A stretch of 5,562 nt of DNA. It comes from an uncultured Bacillota bacterium. Its GTDB lineage: Bacteria > Bacillota > Dehalobacteriia > UBA7702. How positions within the stretch are numbered: position 1 is the stretch's first letter; each line of letters begins with the position of its first letter. The stretch lies in assembly GCA_902766525.1 (NCBI GenBank), contig CACXDX010000129.1, positions 1-5,562 on the forward strand, given 5' to 3'. The translations under genes and the position numbers were made by a program. Shown here one piece after another: positions 1 through 5,562 of the stretch. A model generated the notes under the pieces. That model was not told where the DNA came from, did no database searches, and saw nothing but the letters and a program-made list of their open reading frames with translations.

Positions 1-406
1 GGAGGCATCGATGTCCGTTGAAAACAATACCCTCGATTACGTCATCGTCGGCATCGGCATCAATCTTTGTTTTCCCGAAAACGGATTCCCCGATGAACTC
101 AGCGATATCGCCGGCGCCGTTTTTCTTTCCTCCGATGAAAGGGAAGACCGGCGCAATCCTTTGATTGCCTCGATTCTCGATCGATTTTTTGAGTATTACA
201 GCCATATCGAGGAGCGCGGATTTATTGAAGGATATCGAAAACGTCTTTTTTTCCTCGGGAAAAAAGTCGAGGTCATCGGTTCCGGGAAAAAACGTCTTGT
301 GACCGCGATTGATATTAATGATGACTGCCATTTGCTTGTTCTTGATGAAAAAGGCAACAAAACGGAATTAAGCAGCGGAGAGATCAGTATAAAAATGATA
401 GAATAA
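1..406 (+). CDS. birA: Biotin-protein ligase BirA, C-terminal part (5' end outside window)
   Basis: This is the end of a biotin-[acetyl-CoA-carboxylase] ligase, a cytoplasmic enzyme that makes biotinyl-AMP and transfers biotin to a lysine of carboxylase carrier domains. The reading frame is open from base 2, and the first codons (Glu-Ala-Ser before Met at base 11) fit the family stretch 'GILTEAS', so the ATG at 11 is internal and not the gene start. Visible marks are the catalytic-domain strand VIVGIGINL shortly after that Met, and the small SH3-like C-terminal domain (LGKKVEVIG ... SSGEISI) ending in TAA. The biotin-binding GRGRxGR and KWPND motifs would lie upstream, so whether the protein has an N-terminal repressor helix-turn-helix cannot be seen. 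About 134 residues remain, roughly half of a 240-330 residue family member. The next gene follows after 30 nt with no terminator between them. The family call is firm. Confidence 0.93.
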   Translation, partial: EASMSVENNTLDYVIVGIGINLCFPENGFPDELSDIAGAVFLSSDEREDRRNPLIASILDRFFEYYSHIEERGFIEGYRKRLFFLGKKVEVIGSGKKRLVTAIDINDDCHLLVLDEKGNKTELSSGEISIKMIE

Positions 407-420
407 GCCAACCTTTTTTA

Positions 421-429
421 GGGAGGTGA
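421..429 (+). promoter_or_regulatory. Strong Shine-Dalgarno site of the yyaL-like gene
   Basis: GGGAGGTGA matches the 16S rRNA tail over GGAGGTGA and lies 7 nt before the ATG at 437. It is the best ribosome-binding site in the window and fixes that start. A nearby ACCT (411-414) could pair with AGGT inside it, but four base pairs are too few to suggest control. Confidence 0.85.
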
Positions 430-436
430 AATCCAT

Positions 437-2386
437 ATGTCCAACCGTTTAAAAAATGAAAGCAGTCCCTATCTTTTGCTCCACGCCGAACAAAAAATCG
501 ATTGGTTTCCATGGGGAAGAGAAGCTTTTGCCAAAGCAAAGGAAGAAAACAAGCCGATTTTTTTAAGTATCGGTTACAGCACCTGCCATTGGTGCCATGT
601 CATGGCAGAGGAATCATTTGATCATGACGATATCGCCGATATATTGAATCGTGCTTTTGTCAGCATAAAAGTCGACCGTGAAGAAAAACCCGATGTTGAC
701 GCCGTTTATATGAATATTTGCAATGCGATGCACGGCAGCGGCGGCTGGCCGCTTTCGGTTTTTCTGACACCGGATCAAAAACCGTTTTTTGTCGGTACAT
801 ATTTCCCGAGAGAATCATCGGGCAATCGAATCGGTTTCAGAGATCTGCTTCTGATCATCGATGAAAAATGGCGTTCTGATCGCAGCGGTCTTGAACATAC
901 TTCCGAAGAAATCGTCGACCGGATAAGCCTTTTTTTAAAGCGTGAAAAAACCGACGATACTCCGGATCCGTTTATTGAAGCCTTCCGCAGCCTTTCGGAA
1001 AGTTATGACAGTGAATTCGGCGGTTTCGGCCATGGTGCTAAATTTCCCACCCCGCAGAAGCTTTTGTTTTTGGAAGAATATTTTGAGTGTGAGAAGGATC
1101 GCAACTGCTATAATATGCTGAAAAACACCTTGGACGCGATGGCAGGCGGCGGTTTATACGATGCGATCGGCGGCGGTTTTTTCCGTTACAGTGTTGACCG
1201 CGCTTTTTCTCTGCCGCACTTTGAAAAAATGCTTCGTGATAATGCGCTCCTGATCATCGTTTATGCCAAATTTTATGAACTGAGCGGAGATTTATTTTAT
1301 CTGCAAATCGCCGAGGATACCGCTTTTTATCTTCTTTCGGAAATGAAATCGAACGATCATTGTTTCTTTACCGCCCAAGACGCCGACAGTGAAGGGGAGG
1401 AGGGCGGCTACTATCTATTTGATAAAAATGAGCTTGCGCAGATATTGGGAGAAGAGGATGCAAAACGCTTTGTAAACCGATACGGCATGAAGGATAAACC
1501 GACGTTAAATCATAAATATCTGCCCGTTTTCGGATATGATCACCTGATCGATTTTTCCGCGGCGGATCGGAAAACAGTATCGGCTTGGCGAAAAGAAAAC
1601 CGAAAACTTTTTTGTGACGATAAAATATTGACTTCTCAAAACGCCATGGCGGTGGCTGCTTTTGCGGTTTTATATCGTATGTCCGGCAATAAGCAGTATT
1701 TGATTGCGGCGCAGCAATGCTATGCCGCGCTGAAATCTTTCGTTTGGGATGAGCATGATCTTTGCCGCGGTTTCAGAAACGAGAAAACATTGTGTGCCGC
1801 GATATCCGAGGATTACGCATGGATGATTTTCGCCTGTATCAACTTATATCAGTCTGAGCCGGATGATATTTTCCTCAAAGATGCGGAATATCTTTTCGCG
1901 TCTGCGTTTGACAACCATTTCGACGAGAAGGAAGGAGGCTTCTTTCTGCGTTCACGGAAAGAAGAATCCCTGATTTTGAACTTGAAATCTCCGGAAGATA
2001 CGGACGCGCCTTCAGCCAACGGCATAATGACGGAAAATCTGCGTTTGCTTTCGATTTTGACAGGAAATGATTTCTATGATCGTATACTGAAGGAACAGCG
2101 TAGATATATGAAAAAGTCTCTTGGAAATGACCTTCATACGGCCTCTTTTTTCCTGCTTGTCGAAAGCAGGATCACAAATCCGCCGGCACACATTCGGATC
2201 GTCGACCAAACGAAAAACGATCTTTTTGAATCGATAAAAGATATTCCGCTGCGAAATACCGTTATCTTTCAAAAACCCGATAAAGCATTTGCCATGAAGG
2301 ACCGGTGCAGAACCTTTTATATCTGTCGTGAAGATCGATGTCTGCCTCCGTGTCATCACCTTGAAAAAAAAGATTTGTTATTCTGA
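437..2386 (+). CDS. yyaL: YyaL/SSP411-family protein with thioredoxin-like (DUF255) domain
   Basis: This 649-residue protein belongs to the YyaL/SSP411 family (COG1331), found from bacteria to animals (SPATA20), whose biochemical role is not settled. Residues about 1-165 form a thioredoxin-like domain with the hallmark GYSTCHWCHVM; the CxxC pair is Cys50/Cys53. The rest resembles the alpha/alpha-barrel (six-hairpin) fold of sugar epimerases and glycosidases, with family motifs GGFFRYSVD (246-254), PHFEKML (260-266) and AQDADSEGEEG (313-323), and the cysteine-containing end YICREDRCLPPC (628-639). Length is near the usual 600-700. No signal peptide or membrane segment is seen, so it is probably cytoplasmic. 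Several normally conserved positions differ: LHAEQKIDW where the family has QHAxNPVDW, and LTSQNAM where it has LTSWNGL. The family assignment is certain; an activity as redox enzyme or sugar isomerase is only inference. A strong ribosome-binding site supports the start, and the gene ends in TGA. Confidence 0.93.
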   Translation: MSNRLKNESSPYLLLHAEQKIDWFPWGREAFAKAKEENKPIFLSIGYSTCHWCHVMAEESFDHDDIADILNRAFVSIKVDREEKPDVDAVYMNICNAMHGSGGWPLSVFLTPDQKPFFVGTYFPRESSGNRIGFRDLLLIIDEKWRSDRSGLEHTSEEIVDRISLFLKREKTDDTPDPFIEAFRSLSESYDSEFGGFGHGAKFPTPQKLLFLEEYFECEKDRNCYNMLKNTLDAMAGGGLYDAIGGGFFRYSVDRAFSLPHFEKMLRDNALLIIVYAKFYELSGDLFYLQIAEDTAFYLLSEMKSNDHCFFTAQDADSEGEEGGYYLFDKNELAQILGEEDAKRFVNRYGMKDKPTLNHKYLPVFGYDHLIDFSAADRKTVSAWRKENRKLFCDDKILTSQNAMAVAAFAVLYRMSGNKQYLIAAQQCYAALKSFVWDEHDLCRGFRNEKTLCAAISEDYAWMIFACINLYQSEPDDIFLKDAEYLFASAFDNHFDEKEGGFFLRSRKEESLILNLKSPEDTDAPSANGIMTENLRLLSILTGNDFYDRILKEQRRYMKKSLGNDLHTASFFLLVESRITNPPAHIRIVDQTKNDLFESIKDIPLRNTVIFQKPDKAFAMKDRCRTFYICREDRCLPPCHHLEKKDLLF

Positions 2387-2411
2387 AAAAGAAAAACATA
2401 TCAGATGACTA

Positions 2412-2440
2412 TGGAAAAAAACACTGAAATATGATATGAT
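2412..2440 (+). promoter_or_regulatory. Possible sigma-A-type promoter before yigZ
   Basis: The 78-nt gap after the yyaL-like gene is A/T rich and holds TGGAAA (2412-2417) and TATGAT (2435-2440) separated by 17 nt, matching the TTGACA/TATAAT consensus at 4 of 6 and 5 of 6 positions. A second overlapping TATGAT lies at 2430-2435. If the downstream -10 were used, transcription would begin around 2446-2448, right at the ribosome-binding site, which leaves almost no leader; the upstream copy gives a better leader but a poorer -35. It could start a yigZ-miaB-ylbF-mutS unit. Such matches are common by chance in A/T-rich DNA. Confidence 0.3.
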
Positions 2441-2444
2441 AATA

Positions 2445-2452
2445 AAAGGGGA
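2445..2452 (+). promoter_or_regulatory. Ribosome-binding site of yigZ with long spacing
   Basis: AAAGGGGA resembles the Shine-Dalgarno consensus (AAAGG matches exactly) but sits 12 nt before the ATG at 2465, longer than the usual 5-9 nt. No start codon lies closer to it in frame, and the upstream frame closes at TGA 2432-2434, so 2465 remains the best start. Initiation here may be only moderate. Confidence 0.5.
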
Positions 2453-2464
2453 AATAGCGAAGAA

Positions 2465-3106
2465 ATGTCTGAACTCATTACCGTTTCCGATACGGGATAC
2501 GGAGAATACAGTGAAAAAAAATCAAAATTTATCGGTCGCGTTAAGCATGTTTCATCTGCGGCGGAAGCCGATGAATTTATTCATACGATCCGCTCCCGAT
2601 ATTGGGATGCTCGCCATAATGTTTATGCCTATGTTATCGGCAAAAACGGAGAATTCCAGCGTTCCAGTGATGATGGTGAACCGGCGGGAACGGCAGGCCG
2701 ACCGATTCTCGAGATCTTAAAAGGTGAGGGGTTGACCGATGTCGTTTGCGTCGTAACGCGTTATTTCGGCGGAGTTCTTTTGGGAACCGGCGGACTTGTG
2801 CGCGCTTACGGAAAGGCCGCGAAAAACGCTCTTGATGACAGCGTAAAGGTACGTGCCGTTCAGATGAGACTCATCGCGATCCAATCATCTTATGATCTCA
2901 GCGGAAAAATCGAGCATTTTCTGATCCGGCGGGAGATAAAGATCGACCATATCGATTATCAAAACAATGTAATGATTTACTGTCTTCTGCCTTTAAAAGA
3001 AACCAAAACCTTTGCCGATCTGCTCTCGGAGCAATTTCAGCAGCAGATCCGCTGCGAGATTCTTTCGGAGGAAATCACAAGTTTTCTTCCGGTTGATCCC
3101 CAATAA
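2465..3106 (+). CDS. yigZ: YigZ/IMPACT-family protein (UPF0029 plus DUF1949)
   Basis: This 213-residue cytoplasmic protein belongs to the YigZ family (YvyE in B. subtilis), bacterial relatives of the N-terminally different eukaryotic translation regulator IMPACT. The UPF0029 domain covers about residues 18-125 and carries the family signature: DDGEPAGTAGRPIL (69-82), then VTRYFGGVLLGTGGLVRAYG (97-116). The tail, about 135-205, fits the ferredoxin-like DUF1949 domain, proposed from structure to bind nucleic acid. The length is typical (about 200-215). Family knowledge links it loosely to translation or stress response; no enzyme activity is assigned, and its role here is inferred only from homology. 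The reading frame shows no sign of damage. It follows the yyaL-like gene by 78 nt and precedes miaB by 26 nt, so co-transcription with miaB is likely. Confidence 0.93.
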   Translation: MSELITVSDTGYGEYSEKKSKFIGRVKHVSSAAEADEFIHTIRSRYWDARHNVYAYVIGKNGEFQRSSDDGEPAGTAGRPILEILKGEGLTDVVCVVTRYFGGVLLGTGGLVRAYGKAAKNALDDSVKVRAVQMRLIAIQSSYDLSGKIEHFLIRREIKIDHIDYQNNVMIYCLLPLKETKTFADLLSEQFQQQIRCEILSEEITSFLPVDPQ

Positions 3107-3122
3107 TTTTTAATAATTTATC

Positions 3123-3128
3123 AGGAAA
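3123..3128 (+). promoter_or_regulatory. Weak ribosome-binding site of miaB
   Basis: AGGAAA lies 4 nt before the ATG at 3133 (6 nt counted from AGGA) and is weaker than the sites of the neighbouring genes. The start is set mainly by homology: the protein begins MKYLIKTFGCQMNQ, the normal MiaB N-terminus in short-form members, with the first cluster cysteine at residue 10. Confidence 0.55.
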
Positions 3129-3132
3129 TCAT

Positions 3133-4443
3133 ATGAAGTATCTGATCAAAACCTTCGGTTGTCAAATGAATCAGCATGATTCCGAATTTATCGCTTCCAT
3201 GCTTCGCTCTCTCCGCGGAGAAGCCGTATCCGATCTCGATGCGGCCGATATCGTCGTCGTCAACACCTGTTCCGTCCGGGAAACGGCGGAAAACAAGATC
3301 ATCGGTTTCATCGACAGTTTAAAGCGGCGCAAAAGATCAAATCCCGATCTGATTATCGCGGTTGTCGGCTGTATGGTATCAAAGCGGGAGCAAATCGACC
3401 GGCTGCTGGAAAAACGCAAACACATCGATATTATCCTCGGAACGAGAAGTCTTTATCGTCTTCCGTATTTTTTGGAACGAAGAGAAGCTGAAAAAGGCCC
3501 CTTTGTCGAATTTGATCTTGATGATGATATTCCCGAGGGAAGAAATCATATCCGCGAAGAATCCTATCGGGCCTATCTCACCATCATGTACGGATGTGAT
3601 AATTTTTGTTCCTACTGCATTGTGCCTTATGTGCGAGGCAGAGAAAAGAGCAGGTCAAAGCAGGATATCTTAAATGAAGCGAAAGCCCTTGTCAATGATG
3701 GTGTTAAAGAGATCACTCTTTTGGGACAAAATGTTAATTCCTACGGAAAGGGCTTGGCGGAAGCTTCTTCTTTTGCCGATTTGCTTTACGCACTTAACGA
3801 AATCGAAGGTCTGGAGCGGATTCGTTATATGACCTCCCATCCCAAGGATTTTAATTCTGAAATCATTGCGGCCATCGCCGCATGTAAAAAAGTGTGCCGT
3901 CATTTTCATCTTCCGTTTCAGGCCGGAAGCGATCGTATTTTAAAAGCAATGAACCGCCATTATCAGCGGGATTATTATCTTGATTTGATGGCAGCGATAA
4001 AAAAAGATTTTCCCGACAGTGTTCTGACCACCGATATTATTGTCGGTTTTCCCGGCGAGGAAGAGCGAGATTTTGAAGATACGCTCGATATTTTAAATAG
4101 AGTACGTTTTGACAACGCCTATACTTTTCTTTATTCACGGCGTTCCGGTACGCCTGCCGCCGATCATCAAAATCAGGTTGCCGATGAGATCAAGCGGGAA
4201 AGATTACAGCGATTACTTCAACTGCAAAGCGACATCAGCCTCGCTAAAAATCAGGCGATGATCGGAAAAACATATACGCTCTTGGGCGAGGGCAGGAGCA
4301 AAAACAATCCTCAAATGCAGAGCGGACGAACAGACGGCAATAAACTGGTCCATTTTTCCGCCGATGAAGATTTTCGCGGGGAAATGGTCGACGTTATTAT
4401 CGAAGAAGCCCACAGCTGGTCGTTAAACGGCCGGATCAAATAA
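3133..4443 (+). CDS. miaB: tRNA-2-methylthio-N6-dimethylallyladenosine synthase MiaB
   Basis: MiaB is a cytoplasmic radical-SAM methylthiotransferase that turns i6A37 of tRNAs reading UNN codons into ms2i6A37, using two [4Fe-4S] clusters and S-adenosylmethionine. All parts are visible in 436 residues, a normal length. The N-terminal methylthiotransferase domain has cysteines 10 (TFGCQMN), 46 (NTCSVRE) and 80 (VVGCM) for the auxiliary cluster. The radical-SAM core has the CxxxCxxC motif at Cys155, Cys159 and Cys162 (YGCDNFCSYCIVPYVRGRE), then LLGQNVNSYG, HLPFQAGSD and the DIIVGFPGE segment. The C-terminal TRAM domain (about 375-436) includes SGRTDGNKLVHF, which marks MiaB as opposed to RimO or MtaB. 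Its substrate maker MiaA is not in the window. The following YlbF-family gene starts 19 nt after its TAA, so the two are very likely co-transcribed. No key residue is missing. Confidence 0.97.
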   Translation: MKYLIKTFGCQMNQHDSEFIASMLRSLRGEAVSDLDAADIVVVNTCSVRETAENKIIGFIDSLKRRKRSNPDLIIAVVGCMVSKREQIDRLLEKRKHIDIILGTRSLYRLPYFLERREAEKGPFVEFDLDDDIPEGRNHIREESYRAYLTIMYGCDNFCSYCIVPYVRGREKSRSKQDILNEAKALVNDGVKEITLLGQNVNSYGKGLAEASSFADLLYALNEIEGLERIRYMTSHPKDFNSEIIAAIAACKKVCRHFHLPFQAGSDRILKAMNRHYQRDYYLDLMAAIKKDFPDSVLTTDIIVGFPGEEERDFEDTLDILNRVRFDNAYTFLYSRRSGTPAADHQNQVADEIKRERLQRLLQLQSDISLAKNQAMIGKTYTLLGEGRSKNNPQMQSGRTDGNKLVHFSADEDFRGEMVDVIIEEAHSWSLNGRIK

Positions 4444-4449
4444 AAAAAC

Positions 4450-4456
4450 AGGAGGA
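4450..4456 (+). promoter_or_regulatory. Ribosome-binding site of the YlbF-family gene
   Basis: AGGAGGA lies 6 nt before the ATG at 4463, inside the 19-nt gap after miaB. Its strength and spacing are near ideal and fix the start. The small protein may be translated more strongly than miaB upstream, whose own site is weaker. Confidence 0.8.
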
Positions 4457-4462
4457 CAACAA

Positions 4463-4840
4463 ATGTCTCAAGTATTGGAAAAAGCGGCGGAATTAGCCAT
4501 CGCCATCGAAGAATCGGAAGAGTTATTGAAAGCCAGAGAATGCCAGAAAGCCGTTGAAGAAGATCGTGACGCTTCGGAGATTCTAAACTCTTACTTCAGC
4601 ATGCAGCAGCAGTTAAACGATCTGGAAAAACAGGGTAAAGAACCCGATCATAATCTGATTACCCAGTTTAATGCCATTCAGGATAAAATGGAAGCAAATG
4701 CAAATATTGCCAACTATTATAAGAGCCAAGCGGATCTCGGGCGTATGCTCCAGCAGATCAATACTTTCATCACCAAAGCCATCACGGGTCAGGAACCTTG
4801 TGATGAAGAAGCCTGCGCTTCCTGCTCCGGCTGTTCCTGA
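4463..4840 (+). CDS. YlbF/YmcA-family regulator (Com_YlbF) with four-cysteine tail
   Basis: This 125-residue, largely helical cytoplasmic protein fits the YlbF/YmcA (Com_YlbF) family. In B. subtilis, RicA (YmcA), RicF (YlbF) and RicT (YaaT) form a complex that binds [4Fe-4S] clusters and helps RNase Y mature mRNAs, affecting competence, biofilm and sporulation. Residues about 5-108 form the helical domain: an N-terminal helix (VLEKAAELAIAIEES), a Q-rich middle helix (MQQQLNDLEKQ), and a helix with NIANYYKSQADLGRMLQQIN. A short tail has cysteines 113, 118, 121 and 124 in a C-x4-C-x2-C-x2-C pattern, which suggests metal or Fe-S binding; the only other cysteine is Cys27. Position between miaB and mutS matches ymcA/ricA of Bacillus, but sequence by eye does not separate RicA from RicF, so no symbol is given. 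The family call rests on overall pattern, length, tail and gene order. Confidence 0.87.
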   Translation: MSQVLEKAAELAIAIEESEELLKARECQKAVEEDRDASEILNSYFSMQQQLNDLEKQGKEPDHNLITQFNAIQDKMEANANIANYYKSQADLGRMLQQINTFITKAITGQEPCDEEACASCSGCS

Positions 4841-4867
4841 TTGATGTTCAACTGATAACCGCTGAAA

Positions 4868-4873
4868 AGAGGA
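4868..4873 (+). promoter_or_regulatory. Ribosome-binding site of mutS
   Basis: AGAGGA lies 9 nt before the ATG at 4883 and supports that start. The 42-nt gap after the YlbF-family stop shows no terminator, so mutS is probably read from the same transcript. Confidence 0.65.
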
Positions 4874-4882
4874 CTTCTTAAA

Positions 4883-5562
4883 ATGGCAAAAGAAACACCG
4901 ATGATGAAACAATATCGGAAAATCAAAGGGGAGCACCCGGAGGCGATCCTCTTTTTCCGTATGGGTGATTTTTATGAAATGTTCTGTGACGACGCCGTTT
5001 CCGCCTCGGAAGTTCTCGATTTGGTTTTAACCAAAAAAAATGCCGGCATTGACGGTCAAATACCGATGTGCGGTGTTCCTTATCATGCCGCCGAAAATTA
5101 TATCGCGAAACTGATCGCCAACGGTTTCCGTGTTGCGATCTGCGAACAACTGGAGGATCCCAAAACCGCCAAAGGTCTGGTGAAGAGGGATGTGATCCGC
5201 ATCATCAGTCCCGGTACGGTTTTGGAATCTTCCTTACTGTCGGAAAGTAAAGGCAATTACCTTGCCGCGCTGTTTATGGCGGAAGACCGATGGGGATTCA
5301 GCTATACCGATATTTCCACGGGGGTATTTAAAACGACGGAAGTACAGATCAACGGTACCGACGGAGAAAACATCTTTGATGAAATATATCGGATCAGTCC
5401 CAGCGAACTCATTATCGATCATGATTTTTGCGGCAACAACAGCCTCTATCAACAATTAAAGCGCGCCTACTCCGGGCTGATCACGGAAGCTGAAAATGAA
5501 GACTTTGACCGGGAAGAGACCGAAAAAGTACTTTGCGATCATTTCAAAGTTGAAAACAGCGA
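4883..5562 (+). CDS. mutS: DNA mismatch repair protein MutS, N-terminal part (3' end outside window)
   Basis: MutS recognises mispaired and small looped bases in DNA and, with MutL, starts mismatch repair. The frame is open from ATG 4883 to the window edge, giving 226 codons plus two bases, about a quarter of a usual 850-900 residue protein. The start TPMMKQYRKIK is the classical MutS N-terminus. The mismatch-binding domain I carries GDFYEMF, with Phe30 and Glu32 corresponding to the Phe-x-Glu wedge that stacks on and contacts the mispair. Further family motifs are IPMCGVPYHAAENYI, then GFRVAICEQLEDP, VKRDVIRIISPGT and, in the connector domain, YTDISTGVF. This clearly fits MutS1 and not MutS2, which lacks the domain with FxE. 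The lever, clamp and ATPase (Walker) parts lie beyond the edge. In Firmicutes mutL usually follows, but that is not visible here. Confidence 0.97.
   Translation, partial: MAKETPMMKQYRKIKGEHPEAILFFRMGDFYEMFCDDAVSASEVLDLVLTKKNAGIDGQIPMCGVPYHAAENYIAKLIANGFRVAICEQLEDPKTAKGLVKRDVIRIISPGTVLESSLLSESKGNYLAALFMAEDRWGFSYTDISTGVFKTTEVQINGTDGENIFDEIYRISPSELIIDHDFCGNNSLYQQLKRAYSGLITEAENEDFDREETEKVLCDHFKVENS

Noticed and set aside
2012..2359. 115-codon minus-strand open frame within the yyaL-like gene
   Set aside because: It is antisense to a well-supported coding region, with low-complexity basic/aromatic composition and no known motif; no antisense gene can be supported.
2436..2720. 94-codon open frame starting just before yigZ in another frame
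   Set aside because: It overlaps yigZ almost entirely, has no recognisable family motif, and yigZ has clear family signatures in its own frame; it is a shadow.
3092..3132. T-rich stretch after yigZ considered as a terminator
   Set aside because: There is no G/C-rich hairpin before the T residues, and the next gene starts 26 nt later, so read-through into miaB is more likely.
4867..4879. Small hairpin AAGAG-GAC-TTCTT over the mutS ribosome-binding site
   Set aside because: Only four A/U-rich pairs plus one G-U pair, too unstable to act as a translational switch on sequence evidence alone.
5068..5459. Short open frames on both strands inside the mutS region
   Set aside because: The continuous mutS frame through this stretch matches the family motif by motif; the others are shadows made visible only because mutS runs off the window.
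1..5562. Search for a new defence, mobile or biosynthetic system, RNA genes, CRISPR or phage elements
   Set aside because: All six coding regions belong to widespread conserved families in a typical Firmicutes order; gaps are 19-78 nt, with no room for RNA genes, and no direct repeats, integrase, transposase or attachment-like sites were seen.

Overview
The window is a compact run of six same-strand (+) genes of conserved bacterial housekeeping type: the end of a biotin-protein ligase gene (birA), a YyaL/SSP411 (DUF255) thioredoxin-fold gene, a YigZ/IMPACT-family gene, miaB, a YlbF/YmcA-family gene, and the start of mutS. Both outer genes are cut by the window edges. I found no mobile element, RNA gene, CRISPR array, long repeat or convincing terminator.

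The sequence suggests a Firmicutes (Bacillota) member. The ribosome-binding sites are strong GGAGG types. The order miaB - YlbF/YmcA-family gene - mutS is typical of Firmicutes; Bacillus subtilis has miaB-ymcA-cotE-mutS, and many Clostridia have the version without cotE. TGA is a real stop (it ends the YyaL and YlbF genes), so this is not a Mollicute with code 4. G+C looks to be in the mid-40s percent from a few sampled lines. The lack of a cotE gene and the divergence of the YyaL protein make Clostridia or a related deep lineage somewhat more likely than Bacillus itself, but genus cannot be told.

Layout: birA 3' end (1-406), 30-nt gap; yyaL-like (437-2386), 78-nt gap, the longest here, with a possible promoter; yigZ (2465-3106), 26-nt gap; miaB (3133-4443), 19-nt gap; YlbF-family gene (4463-4840), 42-nt gap; mutS 5' end (4883 to the edge). 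No gap exceeds 300 nt. The spacing fits one or two co-transcribed units, with a possible new start before yigZ.

Functionally this is mixed housekeeping: biotin loading of carboxylases, an uncharacterised thioredoxin-fold protein, a YigZ protein possibly tied to translation, tRNA A37 methylthiolation, a small helical regulator with a four-cysteine tail (probably part of an Fe-S-binding Ric-type complex that assists RNase Y), and DNA mismatch repair. I do not see a new defence, mobile or biosynthetic system. The two points most worth a second look are the cysteine tail of the YlbF-family protein beside the Fe-S enzyme MiaB, and the altered conserved motifs of the YyaL-like protein.
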